This document shows positions 1-7,698 of a DNA stretch of 47,595 bases, piece after piece. How positions within the stretch are numbered: position 1 is the stretch's first letter; every line of letters begins with the position of its first letter. The stretch lies in NCBI GenBank assembly GCA_902778855.1, contig CACYZM010000030.1:1-47595 (forward strand), given 5' to 3'. The notes beneath the pieces were generated by a model that saw nothing but the letters and a program-made list of their open reading frames with translations, searched no databases and was not told the DNA's origin. The position numbers and the translations under genes are program-made. This DNA comes from an uncultured Bacteroidia bacterium (GTDB lineage Bacteria > Bacteroidota > Bacteroidia > Bacteroidales > UBA932).

Positions 1-678
1 GTCATAGAGTTTCTCATACGGGCCGAAGACCTTCAGACAGGCAGCCTGCGGCACAGCCGGGATGTCCTTGAACTTGATGAGAGCAGAGTCTGTTCCCTTT
101 TTTGTCACCTTCTCGCAGTACTCGATCTCGATGTCCTTCGGCCTGTAGCCGCCATGCTCGATGGTGTAGCAGTAGCCGGGTTCCGGGCATTCGCAGCCTA
201 GACGAGCCATTTCCGGACCAATCACCTCATAGCAGAGGCGGCCGAGGTCCTCGAATGAAGGAATGACAGTACGATGGCTGGCCACGGTGATGGCCGGAAG
301 TGATTCAAAGTAAACTTTTTCCATTTTGTGCAACTTCTTTTGGGAAGCCACCACCGCCTTGAGCATCCGTTTCCGCTCCTTGAGTACCGCCAGATCTTCC
401 TCACATCTGCGTATCTTCTCCTCCAGCGACTCCACCGTCGGGAAATGCTGATCATCGTCCCACAGGTCCCGGATCTCTTCCAGCGAGTACCCCATACTTT
501 TGAGTTTGGTGATGCTGAAGATCTTCTGTAACTGACCTACGGAATAATAGCGGTACCCGGTGTCCCGGTCCACAATCTCCGGCGTGAGCAGGTCAATCTC
601 CTCGTAATGCCTGAGCGCCCTCACGGTCACTCTGCCCAGGCGGGAAAACTCCCCGATTTTCAACTTGTTTTTACCCAT
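1..678 (-). CDS. MerR-family regulator with GyrI-like effector domain (C-terminus cut by window edge)
   Basis: This is a transcription regulator of the MerR type: an N-terminal DNA-binding winged helix, a dimerising coiled coil and a GyrI-like ligand-binding domain. The reading frame is open from ATG at 678 to the left edge (226 codons). Residues about 4-72 carry the MerR signature (KIGEFSRLGRVTVRALRHYE, then YRYYSVGQL). About 73-107 is a charged helix, and from about 112 a GyrI-like domain begins (KVYFESLPAITVASHRTVIP). Such proteins usually have about 270 residues, so perhaps 40 are missing. The ligand is unknown; members of this group (BmrR/Rob-like) often sense small hydrophobic or cationic compounds. 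It stands alone on the minus strand with no clear promoter in the 170 bp before it. Confidence 0.85.
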   Translation of the reverse strand, partial: MGKNKLKIGEFSRLGRVTVRALRHYEEIDLLTPEIVDRDTGYRYYSVGQLQKIFSITKLKSMGYSLEEIRDLWDDDQHFPTVESLEEKIRRCEEDLAVLKERKRMLKAVVASQKKLHKMEKVYFESLPAITVASHRTVIPSFEDLGRLCYEVIGPEMARLGCECPEPGYCYTIEHGGYRPKDIEIEYCEKVTKKGTDSALIKFKDIPAVPQAACLKVFGPYEKLYD

Positions 679-847
679 AACAATTCGTGCACTTTTGTTA
701 TTCGCCGGCAAAACGAGTCAAGAGAAAAGTTAAAAAACCTGCTTCGTTCTGATAAAAACTGAAATCATTAAAGATAATAAAGACGGTTTTTTCCCTTCAA
801 CCCGATATATTGATGGCCTAGTCACATCCGATGCCATACGCTTACAA

Positions 848-1087
848 ATGAATATGTGCAACAAGAAAGTAGTAAGAAAAACCATAAAAAGTGGGGAGAA
901 AAAGCAGAAAAGTAGGGAGAGGATTATCCAGATCCTCAAGGAACATCCCGACTATTCTGCGCGGAAACTCGCTGAAATCATAGGGGTCACACCTAAAGCT
1001 ATCGAAAAGCATCTTGCAAGACTGAAGGCAGATGGTATCATTCAGCGAGACGGGCCTGATAAGGGCGGTAATTGGCGTGTCTTGTAG
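848..1087 (+). CDS. Small winged-helix DNA-binding protein (79 aa)
   Basis: A short basic protein whose C-terminal 55 residues form a helix-turn-helix/winged helix (SARKLAEIIGVTPKAIEKHL, wing ending in GPDKGGNWRVL). This ending closely resembles the last domain of large AlbA_2/AAA_4 ATP-binding proteins, where the same wing closes the protein. It is either a stand-alone regulator or the surviving tail of such a gene. The frame stays open upstream to a stop at 731-733, but no AlbA_2 or ATPase sequence is recognisable there. The N-terminus is Lys-rich (KKVVRKTIKSGEKKQK). I chose the first ATG at 848; a second one lies two codons later. No partner gene is adjacent. Confidence 0.6.
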   Translation: MNMCNKKVVRKTIKSGEKKQKSRERIIQILKEHPDYSARKLAEIIGVTPKAIEKHLARLKADGIIQRDGPDKGGNWRVL

Positions 1088-1189
1088 CCAGAAGTTGGCA
1101 ATATCAAGAGCCTTTCAGCCCTGATAATCGCAATGCAGTGAAAAGGAAAAATAACCTTGAAAAACAAGGAGTCCTTTCGTGAAAAGATT

Positions 1190-1197
1190 TAACTTTG
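1190..1197 (+). promoter_or_regulatory. Candidate Bacteroidota -7 element (TAACTTTG)
   Basis: An exact match to the TAnnTTTG -7 consensus, 61 bp before the small winged-helix gene at 1259. No clear -33 TTTG was found at the expected spacing. Confidence 0.45.
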
Positions 1198-1258
1198 TGC
1201 TTATCCATTTAGGAAGGAGAAACGACAATGATTATTCACACTTTAATCTAATAATGAT

Positions 1259-1432
1259 ATGAAAGAGCAAGTATTGAAAGCCATGCGCGAGTTCGGCGCG
1301 CCTGTGAACGCCGGCAAGGTTGCAGAAATCACGGGCCTTGACCGCAAGGATGTCGACAAAGCCTTTGCCGAACTGAAAAAAGAAGGCGCCATCGTCTCTC
1401 CCGTCCGCTGCAAGTGGGAACCCGCTAAATAA
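1259..1432 (+). CDS. Minimal winged-helix protein (57 aa)
   Basis: A 57-residue protein that is essentially only a winged helix: helix MKEQVLKAMREFGAPV, recognition helix in GLDRKDVDKAFAELKKEGAI, and a short wing ending in SPVRCKWEPAK. Small proteins of this kind occur in anaerobic archaea and Bacteroidota and are assumed to bind DNA; no target is known. The ATG at 1259 begins the conserved domain directly. A good purine-rich Shine-Dalgarno-like stretch (1211-1220, AGGAAGGAGA) precedes not this ATG but a seven-codon frame at 1228-1251. It is unrelated in sequence to the neighbouring protein at 848 apart from the shared fold. Confidence 0.7.
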   Translation: MKEQVLKAMREFGAPVNAGKVAEITGLDRKDVDKAFAELKKEGAIVSPVRCKWEPAK

Positions 1433-1495
1433 GTCGACAATAAGGCCGCGCATGGCGCCAGTCGCCGCAAAAACGGCCCTTCGCTCATTTCTTCC

Positions 1496-1951
1496 CTACC
1501 AGCAATGCCGACCCTGACAGGCCCATCCATTTGGCCTCCCAGGGAGACATGAACTTTTCACGAAGTGCCGGTAATCAGACCCCCACGTGCCAACGGAGTA
1601 CGTTGTCCCCTCCCGCTGCCATTCCATTTCTTTGGATGTCAGCTTCACAAGCTTGTAGGTGACATTGCTGTAGTCGGACATCGCAGGATTGATGGTAATA
1701 GTGCCTTTGCTTATCAAGTCGATGGCATACGTGCCGGTGTAGTGCTGCGATTCACAGCCCAGGGCATAAATATGGAGCTGATAATGGCCGTTCCCATCAA
1801 AAGTGTACGTCACCGAACCATCCATCGCAAACACCGTCGGATCATACTGCTCAGACCAGGTTCCTTCCAGCTTGTTCACGTCGAATTTCTCACAACCGCT
1901 CAGCCCCGCCACCAGCAGCGCCGCGCAAATCATTGTCTTCAGAATCTTCAT
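1496..1951 (-). CDS. Lipocalin-like lipoprotein (151 aa)
   Basis: A probable periplasmic or outer-membrane lipoprotein. The signal peptide runs MKILKTMICAALLVAGLSGC, with the lipobox Cys at residue 20. The mature part resembles small lipocalin-like beta-barrel proteins of Bacteroidota: the opening KLEGTWSEQYD and the repeated strand pattern (TYTFDGNGHYQLHIYAL, TGTYAIDLISKGTITINP). The ligand is unknown. The frame is open further upstream to 2092, but the signal peptide fixes the start at 1951. The last 20 residues are unusually Cys/Gly/Trp-rich (SSCLPGRPNGWACQGRHCW) and may be a frame-altered end. Single gene. Confidence 0.75.
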   Translation of the reverse strand: MKILKTMICAALLVAGLSGCEKFDVNKLEGTWSEQYDPTVFAMDGSVTYTFDGNGHYQLHIYALGCESQHYTGTYAIDLISKGTITINPAMSDYSNVTYKLVKLTSKEMEWQREGTTYSVGTWGSDYRHFVKSSCLPGRPNGWACQGRHCW

Positions 1952-2210
1952 AGGTTTTCGTTTTCTGATTAAACACACGAAAGGCCGAAATACTGCCTCA
2001 AGAATATTACTATATTTGCAAGTATATGGCGTCGCACGAGAAGCTTTCCCAAGCACACTGGAGTCCCGAAGCGGATTTCTCATCCATCCCATTCTTCATC
2101 CGGAGGATGGATACTTCCGGGCACGTCAGGCCCTTCCCTCCCCGGCCTAAAATATTCCATCTGTTATGCCGAACTTTGCCCTTTGAAAAAACACTGTATA
2201 AGAAACGAAT

Positions 2211-2537
2211 ATGAATTTCAACGGTATCATCATTGGCGCAGCCGTGTTCCTGAGCATCGGCATTTGCCATCCGCTAGTCATCAAGATGGAATATTGCTGG
2301 GGCAAGCAGAGCTGGTGGATCTGGCTCGTGGCGGGTCTGGCGCTGTGCGCGGGATCGCTTTTCGTGTCCAACGACACGCTCTCCATCATCATCGGCGGCT
2401 TTGCTTTTTGTTGCCTCTGGGGCATTCACGAAATGTTCCTGCAGGAAAAACGCGTGCTGCGCGGCTGGTTCCCGGAGAATCCCAAACGGCACGACTACTA
2501 TGTGGCCCGGCGCAAAGAAATGAAGGATAAGCTATGA
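2211..2537 (+). CDS. DUF4491 family membrane protein (108 aa)
   Basis: A small inner-membrane protein of the DUF4491 family, which is common in Bacteroidales and Clostridia and has no known function. Three hydrophobic segments are visible: residues about 4-23 (IIIGAAVFLSIGICHP), 34-51 (SWWIWLVAGLALCAGSLF) and 57-76 (LSIIIGGFAFCCLWGIHEM). The family hallmarks are GIHEMFLQEKRVLRGWFPENP and a positive tail (RRKEMKDKL), which should face the cytoplasm. Length is typical. The 260 bp between it and the lipocalin gene hold no other convincing gene, though a TATATTTG -7-like element lies at 2011-2018. Confidence 0.85.
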   Translation: MNFNGIIIGAAVFLSIGICHPLVIKMEYCWGKQSWWIWLVAGLALCAGSLFVSNDTLSIIIGGFAFCCLWGIHEMFLQEKRVLRGWFPENPKRHDYYVARRKEMKDKL

Positions 2538-2574
2538 AACGGACGATCCTGTTCTACCACTGACATTTTTGTCG

Positions 2575-2582
2575 TATCTTTG
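2575..2582 (+). promoter_or_regulatory. Candidate -7 element (TATCTTTG) of the flavodoxin gene
   Basis: Exact TAnnTTTG match 18 bp before the annotated flavodoxin start, so the transcript leader would be very short. Confidence 0.5.
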
Positions 2583-2599
2583 TTGAATAATAAACCGAT

Positions 2600-3166
2600 A
2601 TGACGATGAAGAAGTTCTTCTTTCTGCTCGCGGTGATGGCGGTGACGCTGACCGCCTGCGGGCAAAACAACAAAAAGCAAAACACCCCGGAGATGAAAAC
2701 ACTGGTAGCCTATTTTTCCGCCACGGGAACCACCGCGGCCGTAGCCAAGGATCTGGCCGAAGTGACCGGCGCAACCCTCTATGAAATCAAACCCGAAGTG
2801 AAGTATACGGCGGAAGACCTGGACTGGCGTGACAAGGAATCACGCAGCAGCGTGGAGATGCAGGACCGCAGCTCCCGCCCGGCCATCGTGAAAGACCTGA
2901 AGGACGCTGACAGCTATGATGTCGTCTACATCGGATTCCCCGTCTGGTGGTACACCGCCCCGACCCTGATCAACACGTTCATCGAGACGTACGGATTCAA
3001 GGGCAAGACCGTGGTCTTCTTTGCCACCTCAGGCGGCAGTAACATCGACAATGCCAATGCGGAATTCAAAGCCGCCTATCCGGAAATCAACTGGAAAGAC
3101 GGCAAAACCCTGAACCAGGCCACCCAGGACGATATCAAGGCTTGGGTTGAATCTATCGGGCTTTAG
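2600..3166 (+). CDS. Exported flavodoxin-like lipoprotein (188 aa)
   Basis: A flavodoxin (Flavodoxin_4 type) that probably binds FMN and carries electrons outside the cytoplasm. It has a lipoprotein signal ([19 protein letters not shown], lipobox Cys about residue 20), then the FMN phosphate-binding loop [15 protein letters not shown]. The second flavin loop is at [17 protein letters not shown], with aromatic residues that usually stack on the isoalloxazine ring, and [11 protein letters not shown] follows. Export of a flavodoxin is seen in many Bacteroidales; the partner is unknown. ATG at 2606 is an equally good start. The 3' end overlaps the eroded amidohydrolase fragment on the other strand by 14 bp. 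Confidence 0.85.
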   Translation: MTMKKFFFLLAVMAVTLTACGQNNKKQNTPEMKTLVAYFSATGTTAAVAKDLAEVTGATLYEIKPEVKYTAEDLDWRDKESRSSVEMQDRSSRPAIVKDLKDADSYDVVYIGFPVWWYTAPTLINTFIETYGFKGKTVVFFATSGGSNIDNANAEFKAAYPEINWKDGKTLNQATQDDIKAWVESIGL

Positions 3167-3825
3167 CGGCACATTGTCCGTCGCAGCCGGCTGATTCAAA
3201 CAGCCGGGCGGCATTTCCCGCCAGAACGGACTCAATGTTCAGACCCTGGGATCCCAGCCGGGATTCCAGGGCTTTTTTCGCCCCCACCAGCGCCGGCGCG
3301 GCAGATAGCGGCCGATTCCGCGGCATTCCAGGAAGGGATGGGATACTTTTCGTCCATTTCCATGCCGTGCGCCTTGACCGCATTCAGATAGGACGCGGGA
3401 ATCATATGGCTGTGCATATCTACCACATTGGCGACAGGCTTCGCGGGCTGCTGCGGCTGGGGAGGCGCCACAGGATGGAACATCCGCACTTGCCGGTTTC
3501 CCAGTTTGTATTTCTCGCGAAGGGCGGCGGCCTCGTTCATAACCGGAGAACTGTGATACCGGTCGAGCGCTTCCTGGCTGGCCCATTCATCGATCAGGAG
3601 CAGGCCTTCCGGATCGTCGGCCGGGAAGAAATAATCGTAGCGGAGGCAACCTTCAATGGCGCGGATCCGGTCGGCGATGCCGCTCTTTTCCATCTCTTCC
3701 ACATATTTGCGGGCGCTTCCGTTCTCTCCGGTATACCGGATGTTGATGGTCAACTGTTGTGCGTTGCTCTGCATGACGGTCAGGCCCAGAAGGGCGATAA
3801 GAAGGCTGAGGATAATCCGGTTCAT
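3153..3825 (-). pseudogene. Decayed ABM-domain/amidohydrolase gene with internal deletion
   Basis: The frame from ATG 3825 encodes a signal peptide, an antibiotic-biosynthesis-monooxygenase (ABM) domain (residues about 24-117) and a Pro-rich linker. It then gives only the first 40 residues of an amidohydrolase, including its metal-binding DMHSH (136-140) and YPIPSWNAAE. After that the frame turns into Gly/Pro-rich nonsense and stops at 3232. In a different frame, ending at 3153, the expected amidohydrolase C-terminus follows immediately (GAKKALESRLGSQGLNIESV, then LAGNAARLF). Roughly 200 residues of catalytic core are therefore missing, with a frame change at the join. A truncated ABM protein could still be made. 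Its start codon overlaps the stop of the hydrolase upstream (ATGA), so the two were one operon. Confidence 0.8.
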
Positions 3826-4880
3826 TTCAGATTATCTTTAAAGAAAGATTCCATCTTGTCGTAGGGGATTAAACCGGCCACGTCGTCGTAGAGATCCACG
3901 TGGGAGGCGCCAGGGATGATCATCAGCTCTTTGTTGGTGCCGGTCAGCAGGCCGAAGGCGTATTCGCTGAAATAGCGGCTGTGGGCTTTTTCGCCGTGGA
4001 TGAGCAGCACGGGGTTCTCGATTTCACCGGCCCAGGCCAGCAGCGGCTGATTCAGGAAACTTTGGCAGCCGATGACGTTCCAGCCGTCGTTGGAATTGCC
4101 GCTGCGGGCGTGATAGCCGCGCGGAGTTTTGTAGTAGGCGTGGTAATCCTTGACGAACCAAGGCGCGTCGTCCGGGAGCGGATCCACGACGCCGCCGGCG
4201 CGCTCATACGTTCCGGCCGCATAGTCTTTCGTGCGCTGGGCGGCCAGGGCGCGGCGTTTTTCCATCCGCTGGGCGGGCGTGTCCTCGCTGGCGAAGTAGC
4301 CTTCCACATTGACCTTGCTCATATCGTACATCGTCGATGCAACGGTCGCCTTGATGCGCGGGTCGAGAGCGGCCGCATTGATGGCCATGCCGCCGAAACC
4401 GCAGATGCCGATGATGCCGATGCGTTCCGGATCCACGAGATCGCAATTGGAAAGGAAATCCACGGCGGCTAGGAAGTCTTCCGTATTGATGTCCGGCGAA
4501 GCCATCCGGCGCGGCTCTCCGCCCGATTCACCCGTGTAGGATGGATCGAAGGCGAGGGTGACGAATCCCCTTTCCGCCATATGCTGGGCATAGAGACCGG
4601 AGGACTGTTCCTTCACGGCGCCGAAGGGGCCGGAAACGGCGATGGCCGGAAGGGCGCCTTCAGCCTCTTTCGGCACATAAAGATCCGCGGCGAGCTCGAT
4701 GCCGTAGCGGTTGTGGAACGTGACTTTGCTGTGATTGACCAGTTCGGACTTCGGGAATGTTTTATCCCATTCCTGCGTAAGATTCAGGGTGCTCATATGC
4801 TCTTTTTCGGTTGTTTTCGTTTGGCAGGCAAGCAGCATCAGGGATGCGGCGAAGACAGATAAAAATGATTTGAGATTCAT
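3822..4880 (-). CDS. Alpha/beta-hydrolase lipoprotein, dienelactone-hydrolase/YcjY-like (352 aa)
   Basis: A predicted exported hydrolase. The signal peptide ends at lipobox LMLLAC (Cys19). The nucleophile elbow is GICGFGG with Cys160 in place of Ser, as in dienelactone hydrolases. The segment VLLIHGEKAHSRYFSE precedes the catalytic His in GASHVDLYD. Bacteroidales proteins of this kind are annotated as alpha/beta hydrolases with unknown substrate. The ATGA overlap at 3822-3825 couples it to the broken ABM-amidohydrolase gene. A -7 element TACCTTTG lies 20 bp before the start, and an AraC regulator is transcribed divergently from the same 128-bp gap, so that regulator is a plausible controller. 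Confidence 0.8.
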   Translation of the reverse strand: MNLKSFLSVFAASLMLLACQTKTTEKEHMSTLNLTQEWDKTFPKSELVNHSKVTFHNRYGIELAADLYVPKEAEGALPAIAVSGPFGAVKEQSSGLYAQHMAERGFVTLAFDPSYTGESGGEPRRMASPDINTEDFLAAVDFLSNCDLVDPERIGIIGICGFGGMAINAAALDPRIKATVASTMYDMSKVNVEGYFASEDTPAQRMEKRRALAAQRTKDYAAGTYERAGGVVDPLPDDAPWFVKDYHAYYKTPRGYHARSGNSNDGWNVIGCQSFLNQPLLAWAGEIENPVLLIHGEKAHSRYFSEYAFGLLTGTNKELMIIPGASHVDLYDDVAGLIPYDKMESFFKDNLK

Positions 4881-4900
4881 ATCGTTGGACTTTGATGATG

Positions 4901-4908
4901 CAAAGGTA
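4901..4908 (-). promoter_or_regulatory. Candidate -7 element (TACCTTTG) of the hydrolase operon
   Basis: On the minus strand this octamer fits TAnnTTTG exactly and lies 20 bp before ATG 4880. A good -33 box is not evident. Confidence 0.5.
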
Positions 4909-4968
4909 TGCGCTCTCCCGGAGATTCTTTTACCGATTTTTGTCTGATTTCTACCAATAGCGCAGAAT

Positions 4969-5000
4969 TTTGGTTTTATCCGCCAAATTATCTACCTTTA
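4969..5000 (+). promoter_or_regulatory. Promoter of the AraC gene (TTTG-N20-TACCTTTA)
   Basis: The -33 TTTG at 4969-4972 and the -7 TACCTTTA at 4993-5000 are separated by 20 bp, the spacing typical of the primary sigma factor of Bacteroidota. The start codon at 5009 would leave an almost leaderless transcript. Confidence 0.55.
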
Positions 5001-5008
5001 CAAACGAT

Positions 5009-5902
5009 ATGAAGAACATCCTGAAGCTTTCCGACCCCAATGTGTACGCCCGCTTCCTCCATGCGCCCGTATTGCATCCGCTGGTCAGCATCATCCACTA
5101 CGACGAAGTCTCGCCCATTCGTCCCAGCTTGAACCGCTACGGCGTCTATGGCCTATTCATCCAGCGGAACTACCCCAAGAATCTGACCTATGGCATGAAG
5201 ATGTTCGACGCGCCCGACGGCTCCATCATCGCCGTCGAGCCGGGCCAGATCGGCGGCAAGGAAGATGACGGAGAAGAAATCAATATCAGCGGCTGGGCCC
5301 TGCTCTTTTCACCCGAACTGCTGCACGGAACCGATCTGGAAGCCCGGATGAAAGAATATCCCTTTTTCTCCTACTTCTCCACCGAAACCCTCAAGATGGA
5401 ACCTTCGGAATGGAGCCGGATCTCCCAGCTCCTCACGCAACTGCGGCACGAACTGGAGGAAAACCCCGACTCCCCTTCTCTGCGTTCCGTCATCCTCGGC
5501 TATCTCCGGATCATCCTGGAATATTGCCAGCGCATCTATCTGCGTCAACTCTCCCGCGAAGACAAATCTTCCTCTGACCTGCTCAAGCGCTTCCACAGCC
5601 TGCTGCGGGAATACTATCTCGAAGGCAAGCAGCTGGAGCTGGGCGTCCCCTCCGTCAATTATTGTGCGGAGCAACTGGCCTATTCGGCCCGCTATCTGGG
5701 CGATATGATCCACAAGGCCACCGGCGGAACGGCCATCGGCTACATCCATTCCTTCGTGATCGATCAGGGAAAGAACCTGCTGATGAACGGACACAACGTC
5801 AACGAAACGGCTCACCTGCTGGGATTCGAATTCCCCCACCACTTCACCCGCCTCTTTAAGAAAGTAACCGGCCTTACTCCGACGGAATTCCTGGGGAAAT
5901 GA
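5009..5902 (+). CDS. AraC-family transcriptional regulator (297 aa)
   Basis: A regulator with an N-terminal cupin-like sensor half (about 1-190) and a C-terminal AraC DNA-binding domain. The domain has two helix-turn-helix units: the first around SARYLGDMIHKATGGTAIGY, the second around NVNETAHLLGFEFPHHFTRL, closing with KKVTGLTPTEF. The start at 5009 (MKNILKLSDPN) is preferred over an earlier in-frame ATG at 4970, which lies inside the promoter. It is divergent from the hydrolase lipoprotein operon, the likely target. Its end overlaps the end of the next AraC gene by 29 bp (convergent). Ligand unknown. Confidence 0.85.
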   Translation: MKNILKLSDPNVYARFLHAPVLHPLVSIIHYDEVSPIRPSLNRYGVYGLFIQRNYPKNLTYGMKMFDAPDGSIIAVEPGQIGGKEDDGEEINISGWALLFSPELLHGTDLEARMKEYPFFSYFSTETLKMEPSEWSRISQLLTQLRHELEENPDSPSLRSVILGYLRIILEYCQRIYLRQLSREDKSSSDLLKRFHSLLREYYLEGKQLELGVPSVNYCAEQLAYSARYLGDMIHKATGGTAIGYIHSFVIDQGKNLLMNGHNVNETAHLLGFEFPHHFTRLFKKVTGLTPTEFLGK

Positions 5903-6782
5903 AACGCTGGCTTTGTTCACGATACGCAGTCGGAGGGAGACCGGCGTGGCGTTGAAAATAGCGGTAGAAGTCCATCTGGTTATTGAAATGCAGCTGCCAG
6001 GCAATCTCCTTGACAGCCAGTGAAGTATACCGCAGATAATAACGGGCTTCCATCAGTACGTATTCAGCGATCCATTCGGGCGCGGTGCGCCCTGTGTCTT
6101 CCCGGATGACGGCTGACAGGTATTTCGGCGTAAGACCGAGCCGGCCGGCATAGAAAGCCATGTCGCGATGCTCGGCATGGAATCGGGCGACCAAGGCGAT
6201 GAACTGCCTGGTGATCGGGAGCGCCCCCTGGCTGGCGAGGGAGTCCTGGTCGGCCATCCGGTCCCAGATGCGCGTCAATTCGATACTCATCGATCTGAGC
6301 AGGTATCCTAGACTCCTTGTCACATCCGCGTGGCGGTCGCCGATGACCGACCGGAAAATGTTCTGGTAGTTGTGGATCAGAATCATCGTTCGACGGTCGG
6401 CCTTTACCATGCGGCAGCGGAAAGCATAGAGGGCACCCAACCTGTCGAACTCCATCTCCTGCAACATCTGCTCGGAAATGGCCATGATGGTGATTTTCCC
6501 CGGAACGCTTTTTTCGGCCCAGGATAGTGAAATGATATCTTCAGGGAGACTGATGGCGAAACAGTCTGTGGTCGCGTGATACGTATCCATTCCGATCTGG
6601 ATATCGAGGTGCCCCTCCACGCAATAAAGGCAAATGACACCGGCAACGCGGAAGGGATATGTCAAGTGGGGTTTAGCACCGGGACGAAGCGGTAGATTCA
6701 TAATGAAGAAGTCGTCGCCATGGGATAGCACGGGACGGACGGCAAGCGTATCGCGCAATTTGGGGAGCGTCAGGTTGTCCAT
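5874..6782 (-). CDS. AraC-family transcriptional regulator (302 aa)
   Basis: A second AraC regulator, only distantly similar to its convergent neighbour. The N-terminal half (about 20-150) has a cupin-like pattern (YPFRVAGVICLYCVEGHLDI). The C-terminal HTH domain includes LGLTPKYLSAVIREDTGRT and LAVKEIAWQLHFNNQMDFYR, then YFQRHAGLPPTAYRE. It is divergent from the acyl-ACP thioesterase gene at 6909 across a 126-bp gap. That gap holds a strong promoter for each gene and an 8-bp perfect inverted repeat in this gene's leader. Autoregulation or control of the thioesterase is possible, not shown. Confidence 0.85.
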   Translation of the reverse strand: MDNLTLPKLRDTLAVRPVLSHGDDFFIMNLPLRPGAKPHLTYPFRVAGVICLYCVEGHLDIQIGMDTYHATTDCFAISLPEDIISLSWAEKSVPGKITIMAISEQMLQEMEFDRLGALYAFRCRMVKADRRTMILIHNYQNIFRSVIGDRHADVTRSLGYLLRSMSIELTRIWDRMADQDSLASQGALPITRQFIALVARFHAEHRDMAFYAGRLGLTPKYLSAVIREDTGRTAPEWIAEYVLMEARYYLRYTSLAVKEIAWQLHFNNQMDFYRYFQRHAGLPPTAYREQSQRFISPGIPSE

Positions 6783-6798
6783 AAAAACGGCAAAAAGG

Positions 6799-6820
6799 TA
6801 TAATACGGGGCGGTATTATA
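6799..6820. repeat. Perfect 8-bp inverted repeat in the AraC leader (possible operator or hairpin)
   Basis: TATAATAC at 6799-6806 and GTATTATA at 6813-6820 flank a 6-bp GC spacer (GGGGCG). It lies between the predicted transcription start and the start codon of the AraC gene, where it could bind a dimeric regulator or form an mRNA hairpin. Confidence 0.5.
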
Positions 6821-6825
6821 TGTTG

Positions 6826-6858
6826 CAAATATAGTAGATAACTATTTTTCATCCAAAA
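6826..6858 (-). promoter_or_regulatory. Promoter of the second AraC gene (TTTG-N20-TATATTTG)
   Basis: Read on the minus strand: TTTG at 6857-6854, 20 bp, then TATATTTG at 6833-6826. Both boxes and the spacing match the Bacteroidota consensus. Confidence 0.65.
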
Positions 6859-6896
6859 AGTATAATAAAAAAATTGAACGGATTCCGGCTTGTCCC

Positions 6897-6904
6897 TACT
6901 TTTG
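6897..6904 (+). promoter_or_regulatory. Candidate -7 element (TACTTTTG) of the thioesterase gene
   Basis: Exact TAnnTTTG match only 4 bp before the ATG at 6909; a TTGA at 6874-6877 sits about 19 bp upstream. It implies a leaderless or nearly leaderless mRNA. Confidence 0.5.
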
Positions 6905-6908
6905 CGAT

Positions 6909-7646
6909 ATGAAAAGATACTTCTATGAATACTCACTTACGGTTGCGGACATCGATGTTTCCAACCGGATGAGCGCCGGTGCGGTGCTCAGTTATTTTCA
7001 AGATACCATTGCGCGCTTCCTGTCTGAAGCGCGCGTATCGGCCATCGACCTTTTGCCGGAAGGCCGCACCTGGATGATTCTGGGCTTCCACGGGTACCTG
7101 GACGAACAGATGCCTGCCTGGCCGGGCACCGTTCAGGTGGAGGTCTTCCTGTCGGAAATCACGGCGATGAAGGCCTATGTGGACTATGTCTTCCGGGACG
7201 CGCAGGGCAACGTATTCGCCCAAGGAACCAGCCTATGGGTGATGATCGACATCCATACCCGCAAGCCGGTCCCCTGCAGCGAGGTCGAGCGTTTTATGGC
7301 GCAGTACGATCCGCAGAACCGCGTGTCGCATCCCCGCTATCATTTTTTCAACGAAGGCAAATTTGGGGGCACAGCGAAGACCGAGCATCGGGTAACACGG
7401 CTGGAGACCGATTTCAATGGCCATATGAATAACCGTGACTATCTGCGGCTTGCCCTTTCCGTCATAGACCCGGCAGCCTCGGCGGGCCGGACCATCCGGG
7501 AGATCCATCTCAAGTTTTTGCAGGAATGCGTGGCGGGAGAAATGCTGGACTGCCTCTGCGACGTGGAAGAAGGCGGTGAGATAACCATTCGCATCGCCAA
7601 ACCCGACGGCACGCCCGCCTGTCTGGTATCGACCGTTTGGCGTTGA
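6909..7646 (+). CDS. Acyl-ACP thioesterase (245 aa)
   Basis: Hydrolyses fatty acyl-ACP to free fatty acid in the cytoplasm, ending fatty-acid elongation. The protein shows the double hot-dog fold of the bacterial FatA/FatB family. The N-terminal half begins YEYSLTVADIDVSNRMSAGA, and the C-terminal half carries the catalytic-site motif DFNGHMNNRDYLRLAL, which corresponds to the NGHxNN element of plant FatA/FatB. The later segment ending in LKFLQECVAGEML is also typical. Length matches Bacteroidales homologues. It is monocistronic, divergent from an AraC regulator. Chain-length specificity cannot be read from the sequence. Confidence 0.88.
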   Translation: MKRYFYEYSLTVADIDVSNRMSAGAVLSYFQDTIARFLSEARVSAIDLLPEGRTWMILGFHGYLDEQMPAWPGTVQVEVFLSEITAMKAYVDYVFRDAQGNVFAQGTSLWVMIDIHTRKPVPCSEVERFMAQYDPQNRVSHPRYHFFNEGKFGGTAKTEHRVTRLETDFNGHMNNRDYLRLALSVIDPAASAGRTIREIHLKFLQECVAGEMLDCLCDVEEGGEITIRIAKPDGTPACLVSTVWR

Positions 7647-7686
7647 CCGGGATGCTCAGCCCAGACCGGTCTTGCTACTTTTTTTG

Positions 7687-7694
7687 TATTTTTG
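7687..7694 (+). promoter_or_regulatory. Candidate -7 element (TATTTTTG) of the iminopeptidase gene
   Basis: Exact TAnnTTTG match 4 bp before ATG 7699. It argues for 7699 rather than the earlier in-frame ATG at 7672 as the start. Confidence 0.5.
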
Positions 7695-7698
7695 TTGT

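Noticed and set aside
2026-2214. A 62-codon frame preceded by a TATATTTG box at 2011-2018
   Set aside because: The promoter-like octamer is good, but the peptide has no recognisable feature and the frame runs into the DUF4491 start; kept only as a possible leader region.
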